A stretch of 15,777 bases of DNA from assembly GCA_049515175.1 (NCBI GenBank), contig JBEKUI010000086.1, forward strand, positions 1 to 15,777, given 5' to 3'. Origin of the DNA: JACQNR01 sp049515175 (lineage in GTDB: Bacteria > Acidobacteriota > Terriglobia > UBA7540). Of this stretch, positions 7,000 through 13,829 are shown piece after piece. A model generated the notes under the pieces. It did no database searches, was not told the DNA's origin, and worked only from the letters and a program-made list of their open reading frames with translations. Positions within the stretch are counted from its first letter, which is position 1; every line of letters begins with the position of its first letter. A program made the position numbers and the translations under genes.

Positions 7000-7137
7000 G
7001 CCCTTCGCTTGTCATCCTGAGCGAAGCGAAGGATCTCCGCATTTTGCTCAGGGTAAACTCCGCGAAGAATCCCGGCAGTTCTTTGAATCGGGCAAATGCC
7101 GGGATCCTTTCCGCCGGTTGGCGGACTCCTCAGGAGG
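6989..7137. repeat. Intergenic repeat cluster between enolase and GH3 genes
   Basis: The 315-bp gap after the enolase gene has no supported gene. It holds TGTCATTCTGAG (6989-7000) and TGTCATCCTGAG (7010-7021) as a direct repeat, the second continuing into GCGAAGCGAAGGATCT, a sequence I recognise as frequent between genes in acidobacterial and other genomes. CTTCGCT (7003-7009) can pair with AGCGAAG (7020-7026). Next come three stem-loops: ATCCCGGCA/TGCCGGGAT (7069-7077 with 7097-7105), TCCGCC/GGCGGA (7110-7115 with 7120-7125) and CTCCT/AGGAG around 7127-7136. From about 7140 to 7300 I see nothing firm apart from the GH3 ribosome binding site. Confidence 0.65.
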
Positions 7138-7314
7138 ACAATTCCGGAGAAATTTTCAGCGAATTCCTGGCCGCAAGATAGGGTTCCGTTTCGCTCTGCG
7201 CGCTGCTAATATGCCAGCGCAGAAATCACAGCAGCAGGGGCAGGCGTCGCGTGTTCGGGCATGCGTAGGTGCGCGGCGACGCGGCCCCATCATGGGGAAA
7301 GAGAGGGGCTTGCA

Positions 7315-9567
7315 ATGTCTCGCAGCAACCTTGGCAGAACGAAATACTTTCTGTTATTGCTACCCATCTTGGCTTTGATTCTCATCGTCCCGACCCAATC
7401 CCAGGAGAAGTCCGCGCTGGCTCCGTATCTGGATCCTTCGCTTCCTTTCGAGCAGCGCGTCAACGATCTGGTTTCGCGAATGACGCTCGAAGAAAAAGTC
7501 TCGCAGATGGTCAATGACGCGCCCGCCATCGAGCGGCTGGGGATTCCCCAATACAACTGGTGGAGCGAATGTTTGCACGGCGTGGCGCGCGCCGGCATTG
7601 CCACGGTCTTTCCGCAGGCGATCGGCTTGGCCGCGACCTGGGACACCGACCTGCAGTTTCAGGTCGCCACCATCACCTCGGATGAAGCCCGCGCCAAGCA
7701 TCACGAGGCGGTGCGGCAGCACAACTACGGGCAGAACTACGGCCTGACTTTTTGGAGTCCCAACATCAACATCTTTCGCGACCCGCGCTGGGGCCGCGGC
7801 CAGGAAACCTATGGCGAAGATCCCTACTTGACGGCGCGCATCGGCGTGGCGTTTGTCAAAGGCCTGCAAGGCGACGATCCCAAATATCTGAAAGTGGTGG
7901 CCACGCCCAAGCATTATGCCGTGCACAGCGGCCCCGAATCCGAGCGCCATCAGTTTGACGCGCGCGTGGACGAGCGCGATTTGCGCGAGACGTATCTTCC
8001 GGCCTTCGAAGCCTGCGTGCGTGAGGGCAAGGCGTTCTCGGTGATGGGCGCGTACAATCGCACCAATGGCGAAGCGTGTTGCGCCCACCACAAATTGCTG
8101 CAACAGATTCTGCGCGGCGAGTGGGGCTTCGGCGGCTACGTGGTCTCCGACTGCGGCGCTATCGGGGACATCTTCAAGGGCCATCACCTGGTCGGCAGCC
8201 TCGAGGAAGCGTCCTCACTGGCCGTGAAACGGGGCTGCGACCTCGACTGTTTGGACGAATACAAGTCCCTCGTCAAAGCCGTTCACGATGGCCTGATCCA
8301 GGAATCTGAAATCGACGTCGCGGTCAAGCGGCTCTTTGAAGCGAGATTCCGGCTGGGCATGTTCGATCCGCCGGAGAGGGTGGCCTACGCGCGAATTCCG
8401 TATTCCGTCAATGACAGCTCGCGCCACCGCGAGCTGGCGCTCAAGACGGCGCGCGAATCGATGGTTCTGCTGAAGAATGAAAAGAATCTACTCCCTCTGA
8501 AGAAAGACCTCAAGACGCTGGCCGTGATCGGGCCCAACTCCGACGTGGTGAGCGTGCTGCTGGGCAATTACAACGGCACGCCGTCCAAGGCCGTGACACC
8601 GCTGGAAGGAATTCGCAGCAGGGTCGGAGCTCACACGCAGGTCCTTTACGCGCGCGGCTGTGATTGGGCGCAGCCTGCGGCCGGCACCCAAGATCTGGAT
8701 GAGGCCGTGAACGCGGCGAAGTCCGCGGACGCGGTGGTCATGTTCCTGGGACTCTCGCCCGAACTGGAAGGCGAGGAGATGGAAGTGAAGGTCGAGGGAT
8801 TCAAGGGCGGCGACCGGCTGACCCTGGACCTTCCCAAGGTGCAGGGAAAGCTGCTCCAGGCAGTCCAAGCGACCGGCAAGCCCGTGGTGCTTGTGCTCCT
8901 CTCCGGCAGCGCGGTGGCGGTGAATTGGGCAGACCAACATGTGGGCGCCATCCTGGAGGCGTGGTATCCCGGCGAGGAAGCCGGCACGGCCATCGCCGAC
9001 GTGCTGTTCGGAGATTACAACCCCGCGGGCCGGCTGCCGGTCACCTTCTACAAGTCTGTTGATCAGTTGCCGCCCTTCGAGGACTACGCGATGGCGGGCC
9101 GGACCTATCGCTACTTCAAGGGCGAGCCGCTGTATCCTTTCGGGCACGGGCTGAGCTACACGCAATTCAAGTACGGGAAGCTCGCGCTCAAGTCGGGGAG
9201 GATTCAACCCAACGAGGAAGTAAAGGTCAGCGTTGAAGTCACGAACTCCGGAGGCAAGGCGGGTGATGAGGTCGTGCAACTCTACGTGAGCCGCTTGAAC
9301 GCTTCCGTGCCGGTTCCCATCCGCTCGCTGCAGGGCTTCAAAAGAATTCAGCTCGCCCCGGGCGAGACGCGCAAAGTCGAATTTACGCTGACGCCGCGCC
9401 AGTTCTCGGTGATTGACAACAACGGCAAGCGCGTCGTCGAGCCGGGCAATATTCGGGTCGATGTGGGCGGGAAGCAGCCGGGGTTCAAAGGCACGGCGGA
9501 CACTTCCACGACGCAGGTGGTTTCCGCCCAGTACGAAGTTGTGGGCGACGCGACGCCCGTCGAGTGA
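7315..9567 (+). CDS. Secreted GH3 glycosidase (beta-xylosidase/beta-glucosidase type)
   Basis: The product has 750 residues from ATG 7315, which has GAGAGGGG at 7301-7308. A longer reading from 7261 is less likely, because it would place a charged tail before the signal peptide. Residues about 11-29 form a hydrophobic signal segment. The N-terminal GH3 barrel has YNWWSECLHGVARAG, the substrate-binding KHY (Lys199-Tyr201) and the nucleophile Asp279 in VVSDCGAI. The alpha/beta sandwich domain follows (about 380-600), then a C-terminal fibronectin-III-like domain (about 625-745). The NWWSE and SDCGAI pattern is that of the plant/bacterial xylosidase-arabinosidase branch, which releases terminal sugars from hemicellulose oligomers in the periplasm or outside. 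Exact specificity cannot be read from the sequence. Confidence 0.93.
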   Translation: MSRSNLGRTKYFLLLLPILALILIVPTQSQEKSALAPYLDPSLPFEQRVNDLVSRMTLEEKVSQMVNDAPAIERLGIPQYNWWSECLHGVARAGIATVFPQAIGLAATWDTDLQFQVATITSDEARAKHHEAVRQHNYGQNYGLTFWSPNINIFRDPRWGRGQETYGEDPYLTARIGVAFVKGLQGDDPKYLKVVATPKHYAVHSGPESERHQFDARVDERDLRETYLPAFEACVREGKAFSVMGAYNRTNGEACCAHHKLLQQILRGEWGFGGYVVSDCGAIGDIFKGHHLVGSLEEASSLAVKRGCDLDCLDEYKSLVKAVHDGLIQESEIDVAVKRLFEARFRLGMFDPPERVAYARIPYSVNDSSRHRELALKTARESMVLLKNEKNLLPLKKDLKTLAVIGPNSDVVSVLLGNYNGTPSKAVTPLEGIRSRVGAHTQVLYARGCDWAQPAAGTQDLDEAVNAAKSADAVVMFLGLSPELEGEEMEVKVEGFKGGDRLTLDLPKVQGKLLQAVQATGKPVVLVLLSGSAVAVNWADQHVGAILEAWYPGEEAGTAIADVLFGDYNPAGRLPVTFYKSVDQLPPFEDYAMAGRTYRYFKGEPLYPFGHGLSYTQFKYGKLALKSGRIQPNEEVKVSVEVTNSGGKAGDEVVQLYVSRLNASVPVPIRSLQGFKRIQLAPGETRKVEFTLTPRQFSVIDNNGKRVVEPGNIRVDVGGKQPGFKGTADTSTTQVVSAQYEVVGDATPVE

Positions 9568-9598
9568 ACAGAGGCAATCGGTAGTTTTGCTGCGCCGA

Positions 9599-9643
9599 GG
9601 GCAGGGAATCGCCCCTACTCATTATGCACCGCGATTCCTGCCC
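9599..9643 (+). terminator. Stem-loop downstream of the GH3 gene, possible terminator or repeat
   Basis: GGGCAGGGAATCGC (9599-9612) pairs with GCGATTCCTGCCC (9631-9643) with a single bulged G and an 18-nt loop. There is no T-run after the stem, so intrinsic termination is uncertain. The loop begins with CCCTAC, the same edge sequence as the palindrome near 10192-10203, so it may be a member of that repeat family placed between two genes. Confidence 0.5.
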
Positions 9644-9727
9644 GCAATTCGGCGAACCGGGATTCAGCCCCGCACATCTAATTTGGAATACATAGTTTTC
9701 AAAAGGGCAAATCTCCAGGAGGAAAAA

Positions 9728-10153
9728 ATGGCGACACGCACAGCATCAGCAGAATGGAAGGGCAACCTTCTTCAAGGTCAGGGAACGATGAAGCTGGGGA
9801 GCGGGGCGTACGAAGGTCCATACTCCTTTGCCTCGCGGTTCGAGAGCGGAAAAGGTACGAACCCCGAGGAATTGATTGGCGCGGCTCACGCCGGCTGTTT
9901 TTCGATGGCGCTTTCGGCCGGGCTCGGGAAGGCCGGATTCACGCCCACCAGCATCCGCACGTCGGCAAAAGTTCATCTGGAAAAGGTGGGAGAGGGATTC
10001 GGAATCACCAAGATCGAGCTCACGACGGAAGCTCAGATTCCCGGCATTGACGACAAGACTTTCCAGGAGCACGCCGAGGGGGCGAAGAAAGGTTGCCCCG
10101 TCTCCAAGGCTCTGGCGGGAACGGAGATCACACTGCAAGCCAAGCTCGTGTAG
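9728..10153 (+). CDS. osmC: OsmC-family organic hydroperoxide reductase
   Basis: The product has 141 residues, the usual OsmC length. It has the two redox-active cysteines, Cys57 in GAAHAGCFSMAL and Cys123 in KKGCPVSKAL, together with Arg37 and Glu48 (TNPEEL). These match the OsmC layout (Cys59, Cys125, Arg39, Glu49 in the E. coli protein) better than that of Ohr. The enzyme reduces organic hydroperoxides with a cysteine pair in the cytoplasm. ATG 9728 has a strong AGGAGG at 9717-9722. The gene looks monocistronic, between a stem-loop upstream and a GC-rich palindrome downstream. Its TAG stop forms the first three bases of a TAGGGG repeat edge. Confidence 0.93.
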   Translation: MATRTASAEWKGNLLQGQGTMKLGSGAYEGPYSFASRFESGKGTNPEELIGAAHAGCFSMALSAGLGKAGFTPTSIRTSAKVHLEKVGEGFGITKIELTTEAQIPGIDDKTFQEHAEGAKKGCPVSKALAGTEITLQAKLV

Positions 10154-10203
10154 GGGAGATGCTCGCATCGCCCTCGCGGGGCGGGACAAGCCCCGCCCCT
10201 ACG
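10151..10203. repeat. Two GC-rich stem-loops between convergent genes
   Basis: The first element, TAGGGGAGATGC-TC-GCATCGCCCT (10151-10174), begins with the osmC stop codon and folds on GATGC/GCATC plus AGG/CCT. The second, GGGGCGGG (10178-10185) with CCCGCCCC (10192-10199), has a 6-nt loop and ends in CCCCTAC. They lie between the convergent osmC and hepT genes and could stop transcription from both sides, although no T-tract is present. Confidence 0.6.
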
Positions 10204-10225
10204 GCCCTCGCGCGGCGCAGCGAGT

Positions 10226-10570
10226 TTACGGCGCGGGCGGGACTAACTTCTCCAATGCTTCGATGAGAGATGGCAGGTCGTGATTGAGGATCTGCCACAG
10301 GACCTCAAAATCGACGGCGTCATAACCGTGAATCAGCCGGTTGCGAAGGCTGACGATCTGCGTCCAGGGGATACTCGGATGTCAAGGCCAATCTGGTTCG
10401 GGAATTCGACTGGCCGCCTCGCCGACGATTTCCAGCAAACGCACCAAGGCGAGGTTAAGCTGGCGGTCACGGTCAAGGTCGAGCCGGGTCTTGCCGCGGA
10501 CCATGTCCACGGCTTCCTTGGCGTGTTCCAGCATGTGACGAAGGCGGGCGGCTGGATCATGGCGCGACAT
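10226..10570 (-). pseudogene. hepT: hepT-like HEPN toxin gene with a premature TGA
   Basis: Read from ATG 10570 (minus), the frame gives MSRHDPAARLRHMLEHAKEA and continues as a normal HepT-like HEPN protein to codon 62. TGA follows at 10382-10384 (codon 63). The same frame then continues without a shift through HPSIPWTQIVSLRNRLIHGYD to TAA at 10226-10228, for about 114 codons in all, the usual HepT length. The catalytic and AMPylation motif RX4HXY (Arg76, His81, Tyr83) lies after the stop. A single change, CGA to TGA, would explain the break, because Arg fits well before HP. The truncated product would lack RNase activity. HepT starts 14 bp inside the 3' end of the antitoxin gene, so the two are translationally coupled. 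Confidence 0.8.
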
Positions 10571-10868
10571 AGTGCACCTCAGCCTCCGCCAGCGCCTCGG
10601 CACGGACCGAAGGGCTGAGGAATCGCGGAGTGTTCAGATCCACCTTGCGCCCCAGGATCCGCGAGAGCTCATCTTCCATGGCAAAAAAGGCCAGGCCGGG
10701 GACGTTCGCGGGATCGAATTCGACTAATACATCTACGTCGCTGTCAGCCCTGAAATCGTCCCGCAGTACGGAACCAAAAACGGCCAGCCTCCGAATGTGG
10801 TGTCGGCGACAGAATTCATTGATCGTGTCCCTCGGAAATGTCACTCTGGTTCGATTCATCGTCGGCAC
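10557..10868 (-). CDS. mntA: MntA-type nucleotidyltransferase antitoxin
   Basis: The product has 103 residues with a minimal nucleotidyltransferase fold. The signature GSX10DXD is exact: Gly32-Ser33 in AVFGSVLRDDF, then Asp44 and Asp46 in DSDVDVLVEF, with Asp77 in RKVDLN as a likely third carboxylate. MntA antitoxins neutralise the paired HEPN RNase HepT by adding AMP to its RX4HXY tyrosine, and they act in the cytoplasm. The start may be ATG 10868 or the internal ATG three codons later. The gene overlaps the disrupted hepT by 14 bp. With the toxin broken upstream of its target tyrosine, this antitoxin may no longer have a substrate at this locus. Confidence 0.88.
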   Translation of the reverse strand: MPTMNRTRVTFPRDTINEFCRRHHIRRLAVFGSVLRDDFRADSDVDVLVEFDPANVPGLAFFAMEDELSRILGRKVDLNTPRFLSPSVRAEALAEAEVHYVAP

Positions 10869-10938
10869 TCAGCGGAAAGTCTTGCGCCCAGTGGGGTGCG
10901 TTTGTGCGCCATCCGCCCCGATTGTACTATGACTTCCA

Positions 10939-11069
10939 GTTCGGTAGCACGCCCGGTAGTAGTGCAGTTTTCTGTGGCGGCGCTCTCTGAGCGCCGGAAG
11001 CTGCTGAAGAATCAAGATCGGCGGTCGGAGACCGCCGCTACAGAAAGGCGAACTGACCCACTACCGAAC
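10939..11069. mobile_element. MITE-like element with nested stem-loops
   Basis: The 131-bp stretch ends in a perfect 9-bp inverted repeat, GTTCGGTAG (10939-10947) and CTACCGAAC (11061-11069). Inside, the arms continue imperfectly. The left arm (about 10954-10982) and the reversed right arm share GGTAGT, CAGTT and TTCTGT-x-GCGGCG, with a short insertion. The left end also repeats CGGTAG. Two inner hairpins have 7-bp stems and 3-nt loops: GGCGCTC/GAGCGCC (10979-10995) and GGCGGTC/GACCGCC (11020-11036). There is no coding capacity. No clear target-site duplication was seen. It ends 12 bp before the ribosome binding site of the next gene, so it probably lies within that gene's leader. Confidence 0.5.
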
Positions 11070-11091
11070 GGTTCCGCAAGCAGGAGGGCCC

Positions 11092-12312
11092 ATGGAACGC
11101 CGGTCATTTCTGAAATCCGCTGGGCTGGCCGGGGCTGCATTCGCGGCCCCCGCCGCCTTGTCATCCCCATCAACAACGCCACTAAAGATTACGCGCGTGC
11201 GTTTCTATCACAATCCCGACACGCGGCCGATGGTCAACCAGAGTTTCCACATCGTGACCGTCGAGACCGACGCCGGCATCACGGGCATCGGCGAGGGCGG
11301 GTCCAGAGACACCATCGAGCAATGCGCGGCGATGATCATCGGCGAGGACCCGTCACGCATCGAGCATCTCTGGCAGATGATGTTCCGCGGTTATTTCTAT
11401 CCGCCCGGCCGCGAGAAGATTCACTCCCTGGGCGCGATTGACCTCGCGCTCTGGGACATCAAGGGCAAGGCGCTCGGCGTGCCCGTCTATGACCTGCTGG
11501 GCGGACTTTCGCGCGAGCACGTCGAGTGCTATTCGACGGGCTTTCCCTCCAAGGGCAGTTTGAAGGAGACCGCGCGCGCCTGTGTCGAGGCGGGTTTCCG
11601 GGCGTTCCGCCACTCGGTGGCCGACCCGGCGGACGGCGAAACCTTCAACTCCCACCAGGCCGTCCGCAAGAGCTACGAAGAGTGCGTCGAGATTCGCGAA
11701 GGGGTGGGAAAAGACGGCGACTGGGCGATTGACTATCACACCCGGCTCGACCTGTCCGACGCGGTGCGGCTGAGCACGCTCATCGAGCCGCTCGAGCCGT
11801 ACTTCTGCGAGGACCTCATCCGCTCCGAGAATCCCGCCGTGTATCGCGAACTGCGCCAGCAGGTCAAGGTGCCGATTGCCGTCGGCGAGCACTTCGGAGC
11901 CCGCTGGGACACCAACGAACTCATCGAGCAGCACCTGATCGATTACTCACGCGTCAGCATTCCGAACGTGGGCGGGATCACCGAATATATGAAGATCGCC
12001 ACGCTCTGCGAGACGCACTACGTCGGCCTGATTCCGCACTTCACGGGGCCGCTTTCAGAAGCCGCGCTCGTCCACGCCTGCGGCGTCTTTTCGGGGCCGG
12101 TGATGATGGAGATGCTTGGCGACGGAACGGCGAAGATTCCCCACTTGCCCGAGTGCTACGACTTCCGCCAGGGCAAGATGTGGCCGAACCGGCGGCCGGG
12201 CCTCGGCGTGACGCTCGACACCAAACCACTCAAGCTGGTGGCCGAGATCACGGAGCGCTCGCGGCCGATTCCGATGTTCCATCGGCCGGATGGGTCCATT
12301 ACCAACTGGTAG
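11092..12312 (+). CDS. Tat-exported mandelate racemase/muconate-lactonizing (sugar-acid dehydratase-like) protein
   Basis: The 406-residue product starts with a Tat signal (MERRSFLKSAGLAGAAFAAP), which is unusual for this largely cytoplasmic superfamily but known for soil-bacterial homologues. The N-terminal capping domain (about 32-150) includes AIDLALWDIKGKALGVPVYDLLGG spread over 115-138. The barrel carries the metal ligands Asp214 (with His216, the D-x-H arrangement of acid-sugar dehydratases), Glu240 in CEDLI and Glu266 in VGEHFG. His316 in IPHFTGP is a likely acid/base. The D-x-H pattern and GEHF suggest dehydration of a sugar acid such as galactonate or a similar aldonate. This is inferred and could equally be an uncharacterised subgroup. 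ATG 11092 has a strong AGGAGG at 11082-11087. Confidence 0.88.
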   Translation: MERRSFLKSAGLAGAAFAAPAALSSPSTTPLKITRVRFYHNPDTRPMVNQSFHIVTVETDAGITGIGEGGSRDTIEQCAAMIIGEDPSRIEHLWQMMFRGYFYPPGREKIHSLGAIDLALWDIKGKALGVPVYDLLGGLSREHVECYSTGFPSKGSLKETARACVEAGFRAFRHSVADPADGETFNSHQAVRKSYEECVEIREGVGKDGDWAIDYHTRLDLSDAVRLSTLIEPLEPYFCEDLIRSENPAVYRELRQQVKVPIAVGEHFGARWDTNELIEQHLIDYSRVSIPNVGGITEYMKIATLCETHYVGLIPHFTGPLSEAALVHACGVFSGPVMMEMLGDGTAKIPHLPECYDFRQGKMWPNRRPGLGVTLDTKPLKLVAEITERSRPIPMFHRPDGSITNW

Positions 12313-12475
12313 AATGAGAAATGTTGTCAGTTTTCTCGCCTGGAACTTCCGTTGCTTCATGCCTCCAGGAAGCTGAAACAAGTGTAAAATAAATGTTGAA
12401 GCTGGAAACCGCTCAAAGTTAGCCAGCGCCTTGCAGCCGTGGGACTTGCAGCCGCGTCCCGGGAAGGCGGGTGGG

Positions 12476-13423
12476 ATGATCAAGTTTCTTTCACGGAATC
12501 GCACCTGTAAGAATTTCATGGCGGCAGTGGTGGTTGCAGGCATCGTTTTGCTGCCTGCCCTCTCGCGCGCGGCTGAGGTGGTGCGTTTCAAGCCGGGCTT
12601 CAATCTCTTTTCGCCGCAGAAGGACGTCGAGATCGGCAAGGAGAGCGTCGTCCAGATTGAAAAGGAAGTCCCGCTGCTGAAGGACGCGCAGTCGGAGAGT
12701 TACGTCAACCAGCTGGGTCGGCGCCTGGTGGAGTTCGCTCCCGGGAATACGGATTACGCCTGGACGTTCAAGGTTGTGAACAGCCAGGACATCAACGCTT
12801 TCGCTTTGCCGGGCGGGTTCATCTATGTGAACCGTGGCGTTCTGGAAGCGGCGGACGATGAGGCACAGGTCGCCGGCGTCATTGCCCACGAGACCGGTCA
12901 TGTGGTGATGCGACACGGAACGCATCAGGCCTCGCAGGCAATGCTGGCGCAGATGCCGCTGGCCATTCTGGGCGGCGTGCTGGGGCAGAGTGGCAGCGCC
13001 ACGGCGCAACTCGCTCAGATGGGCATTGGCTTGGGCGTGGGCTCACTGATGCTCAAGAACTCGCGCGGCGCCGAGTCGCAGGCCGATGACGTGGGAACCT
13101 ACATCCTTTACAACGCCGGCTACGACCCTTATGCCATGGCGAAGTTCTTTGAGATCATCCAGCAGAAATACCCGCAACAGACGCTGGAGTTCTTCTCCGA
13201 CCATCCCAACCCCGAGAATCGCGTCAAGGCCGTCGACGCCCTCATCCCGCAGTTAGGCCCCGCGAAGCAGGGGCGAAGGGACAGTCCCGAATTCCAGGCG
13301 GTGAAGAAGCACATCCTGAGTTTGCCCCCGCCTCCCAAGGCCAAACCGGCGAGCAGTGGCCAGCCCGCCCCCAAGACCGCGAGCGCCGTGGAGCCTCCAC
13401 CCCACCCTCTTCGAGCCTCGTGA
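12476..13423 (+). CDS. M48-family metalloprotease (BepA/YcaL type), C-terminus out of frame
   Basis: The product has 315 residues from ATG 12476. The hydrophobic segment at 14-32 ends in SRAAE and is a signal peptide or anchor. The zinc site is HETGH (138-142), with the third ligand Glu200 in RGAESQADDVG. NAFALPGGFIYVNRG and DHPNPENRVKAVDAL are typical of periplasmic M48 proteases that help with outer-membrane protein quality control. After the protease domain there is a Pro/Ala-rich linker (284-310) and the frame closes at LRAS. In the -1 frame the sequence continues as a recognisable extra domain (KDRGDGYAISHPGNWQV), so the true gene was longer. The protease domain itself looks intact. Confidence 0.9.
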   Translation: MIKFLSRNRTCKNFMAAVVVAGIVLLPALSRAAEVVRFKPGFNLFSPQKDVEIGKESVVQIEKEVPLLKDAQSESYVNQLGRRLVEFAPGNTDYAWTFKVVNSQDINAFALPGGFIYVNRGVLEAADDEAQVAGVIAHETGHVVMRHGTHQASQAMLAQMPLAILGGVLGQSGSATAQLAQMGIGLGVGSLMLKNSRGAESQADDVGTYILYNAGYDPYAMAKFFEIIQQKYPQQTLEFFSDHPNPENRVKAVDALIPQLGPAKQGRRDSPEFQAVKKHILSLPPPPKAKPASSGQPAPKTASAVEPPPHPLRAS

Positions 13424-13677
13424 AGGACCGCGGCGACGGGTACGCTATCTCCCATCCGGGCAACTGGCAAGTTCAATCAGGAAAGGAGGGCGTGACCCTC
13501 GCCCCGGAGCGTGGCGTTTTCTTCAGCGATACGAACGGCACCGGGACTCAGGCCTACGGAGCCCTTGCTGCCGCAGAATTGGCTGCCAGAGTCCTAGATA
13601 GCAGCGGAGTCCCGGGCTTCAGCCCTGCAAATGCCGACCTGAACGGATGCGCTACAAGTAAAATCAGTGCTCTTTAA
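13420..13677 (+). pseudogene. Out-of-frame, truncated C-terminal domain of the M48 protease
   Basis: This frame carries GYAISHPGNWQVQSGKEG and VTLAPERGVFF, the style of the extra C-terminal domain found on acidobacterial M48 proteases. It is in the -1 frame relative to the protease and overlaps its stop as GTGA (13420-13423). Upstream codons in the same frame read PPSSSL, a natural linker. One extra base in the C-rich tract around 13396-13407 would explain the shift. After AYGAL the similarity to the expected domain ends and the frame runs through repeat-like sequence with the palindrome GGGCTTCAGCCC (13614-13625) to a TAA. It may be expressed alone from the GTG by coupling, but a decayed fragment is more likely. 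Confidence 0.6.
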
Positions 13678-13691
13678 TTTTGCCAAAGTGC

Positions 13692-13720
13692 TTGACAAAG
13701 GCTACAGTTTTCCATAGGAT
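13692..13720 (+). promoter_or_regulatory. Sigma70-type promoter for the M23 peptidase gene
   Basis: TTGACA at 13692-13697 and TAGGAT at 13715-13720 are separated by exactly 17 bp. The -35 box is a perfect consensus and the -10 box matches at four of six positions. The expected transcription start is near 13727, which leaves a leader of about 100 bp before ATG 13830. The promoter follows directly after the broken end of the M48 gene, so the peptidase gene has its own transcription. Confidence 0.7.
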
Positions 13721-13829
13721 TCCCGTCTGCGAGCATAAGCGTTTCGTCCTGGGTTCTTCATTTTGCTGGATCCCACCTGTGTCTTTCTGGGATGGCAGCA
13801 GTACGAATTCATAAAGTCGGCAGACGATT

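Noticed and set aside
10382..10384. Selenocysteine or other recoding at the hepT TGA
   Set aside because: There is no Sec-type motif or known selenoprotein in the HepT family, and the neighbouring residues fit an ordinary Arg position; a nonsense mutation is simpler.
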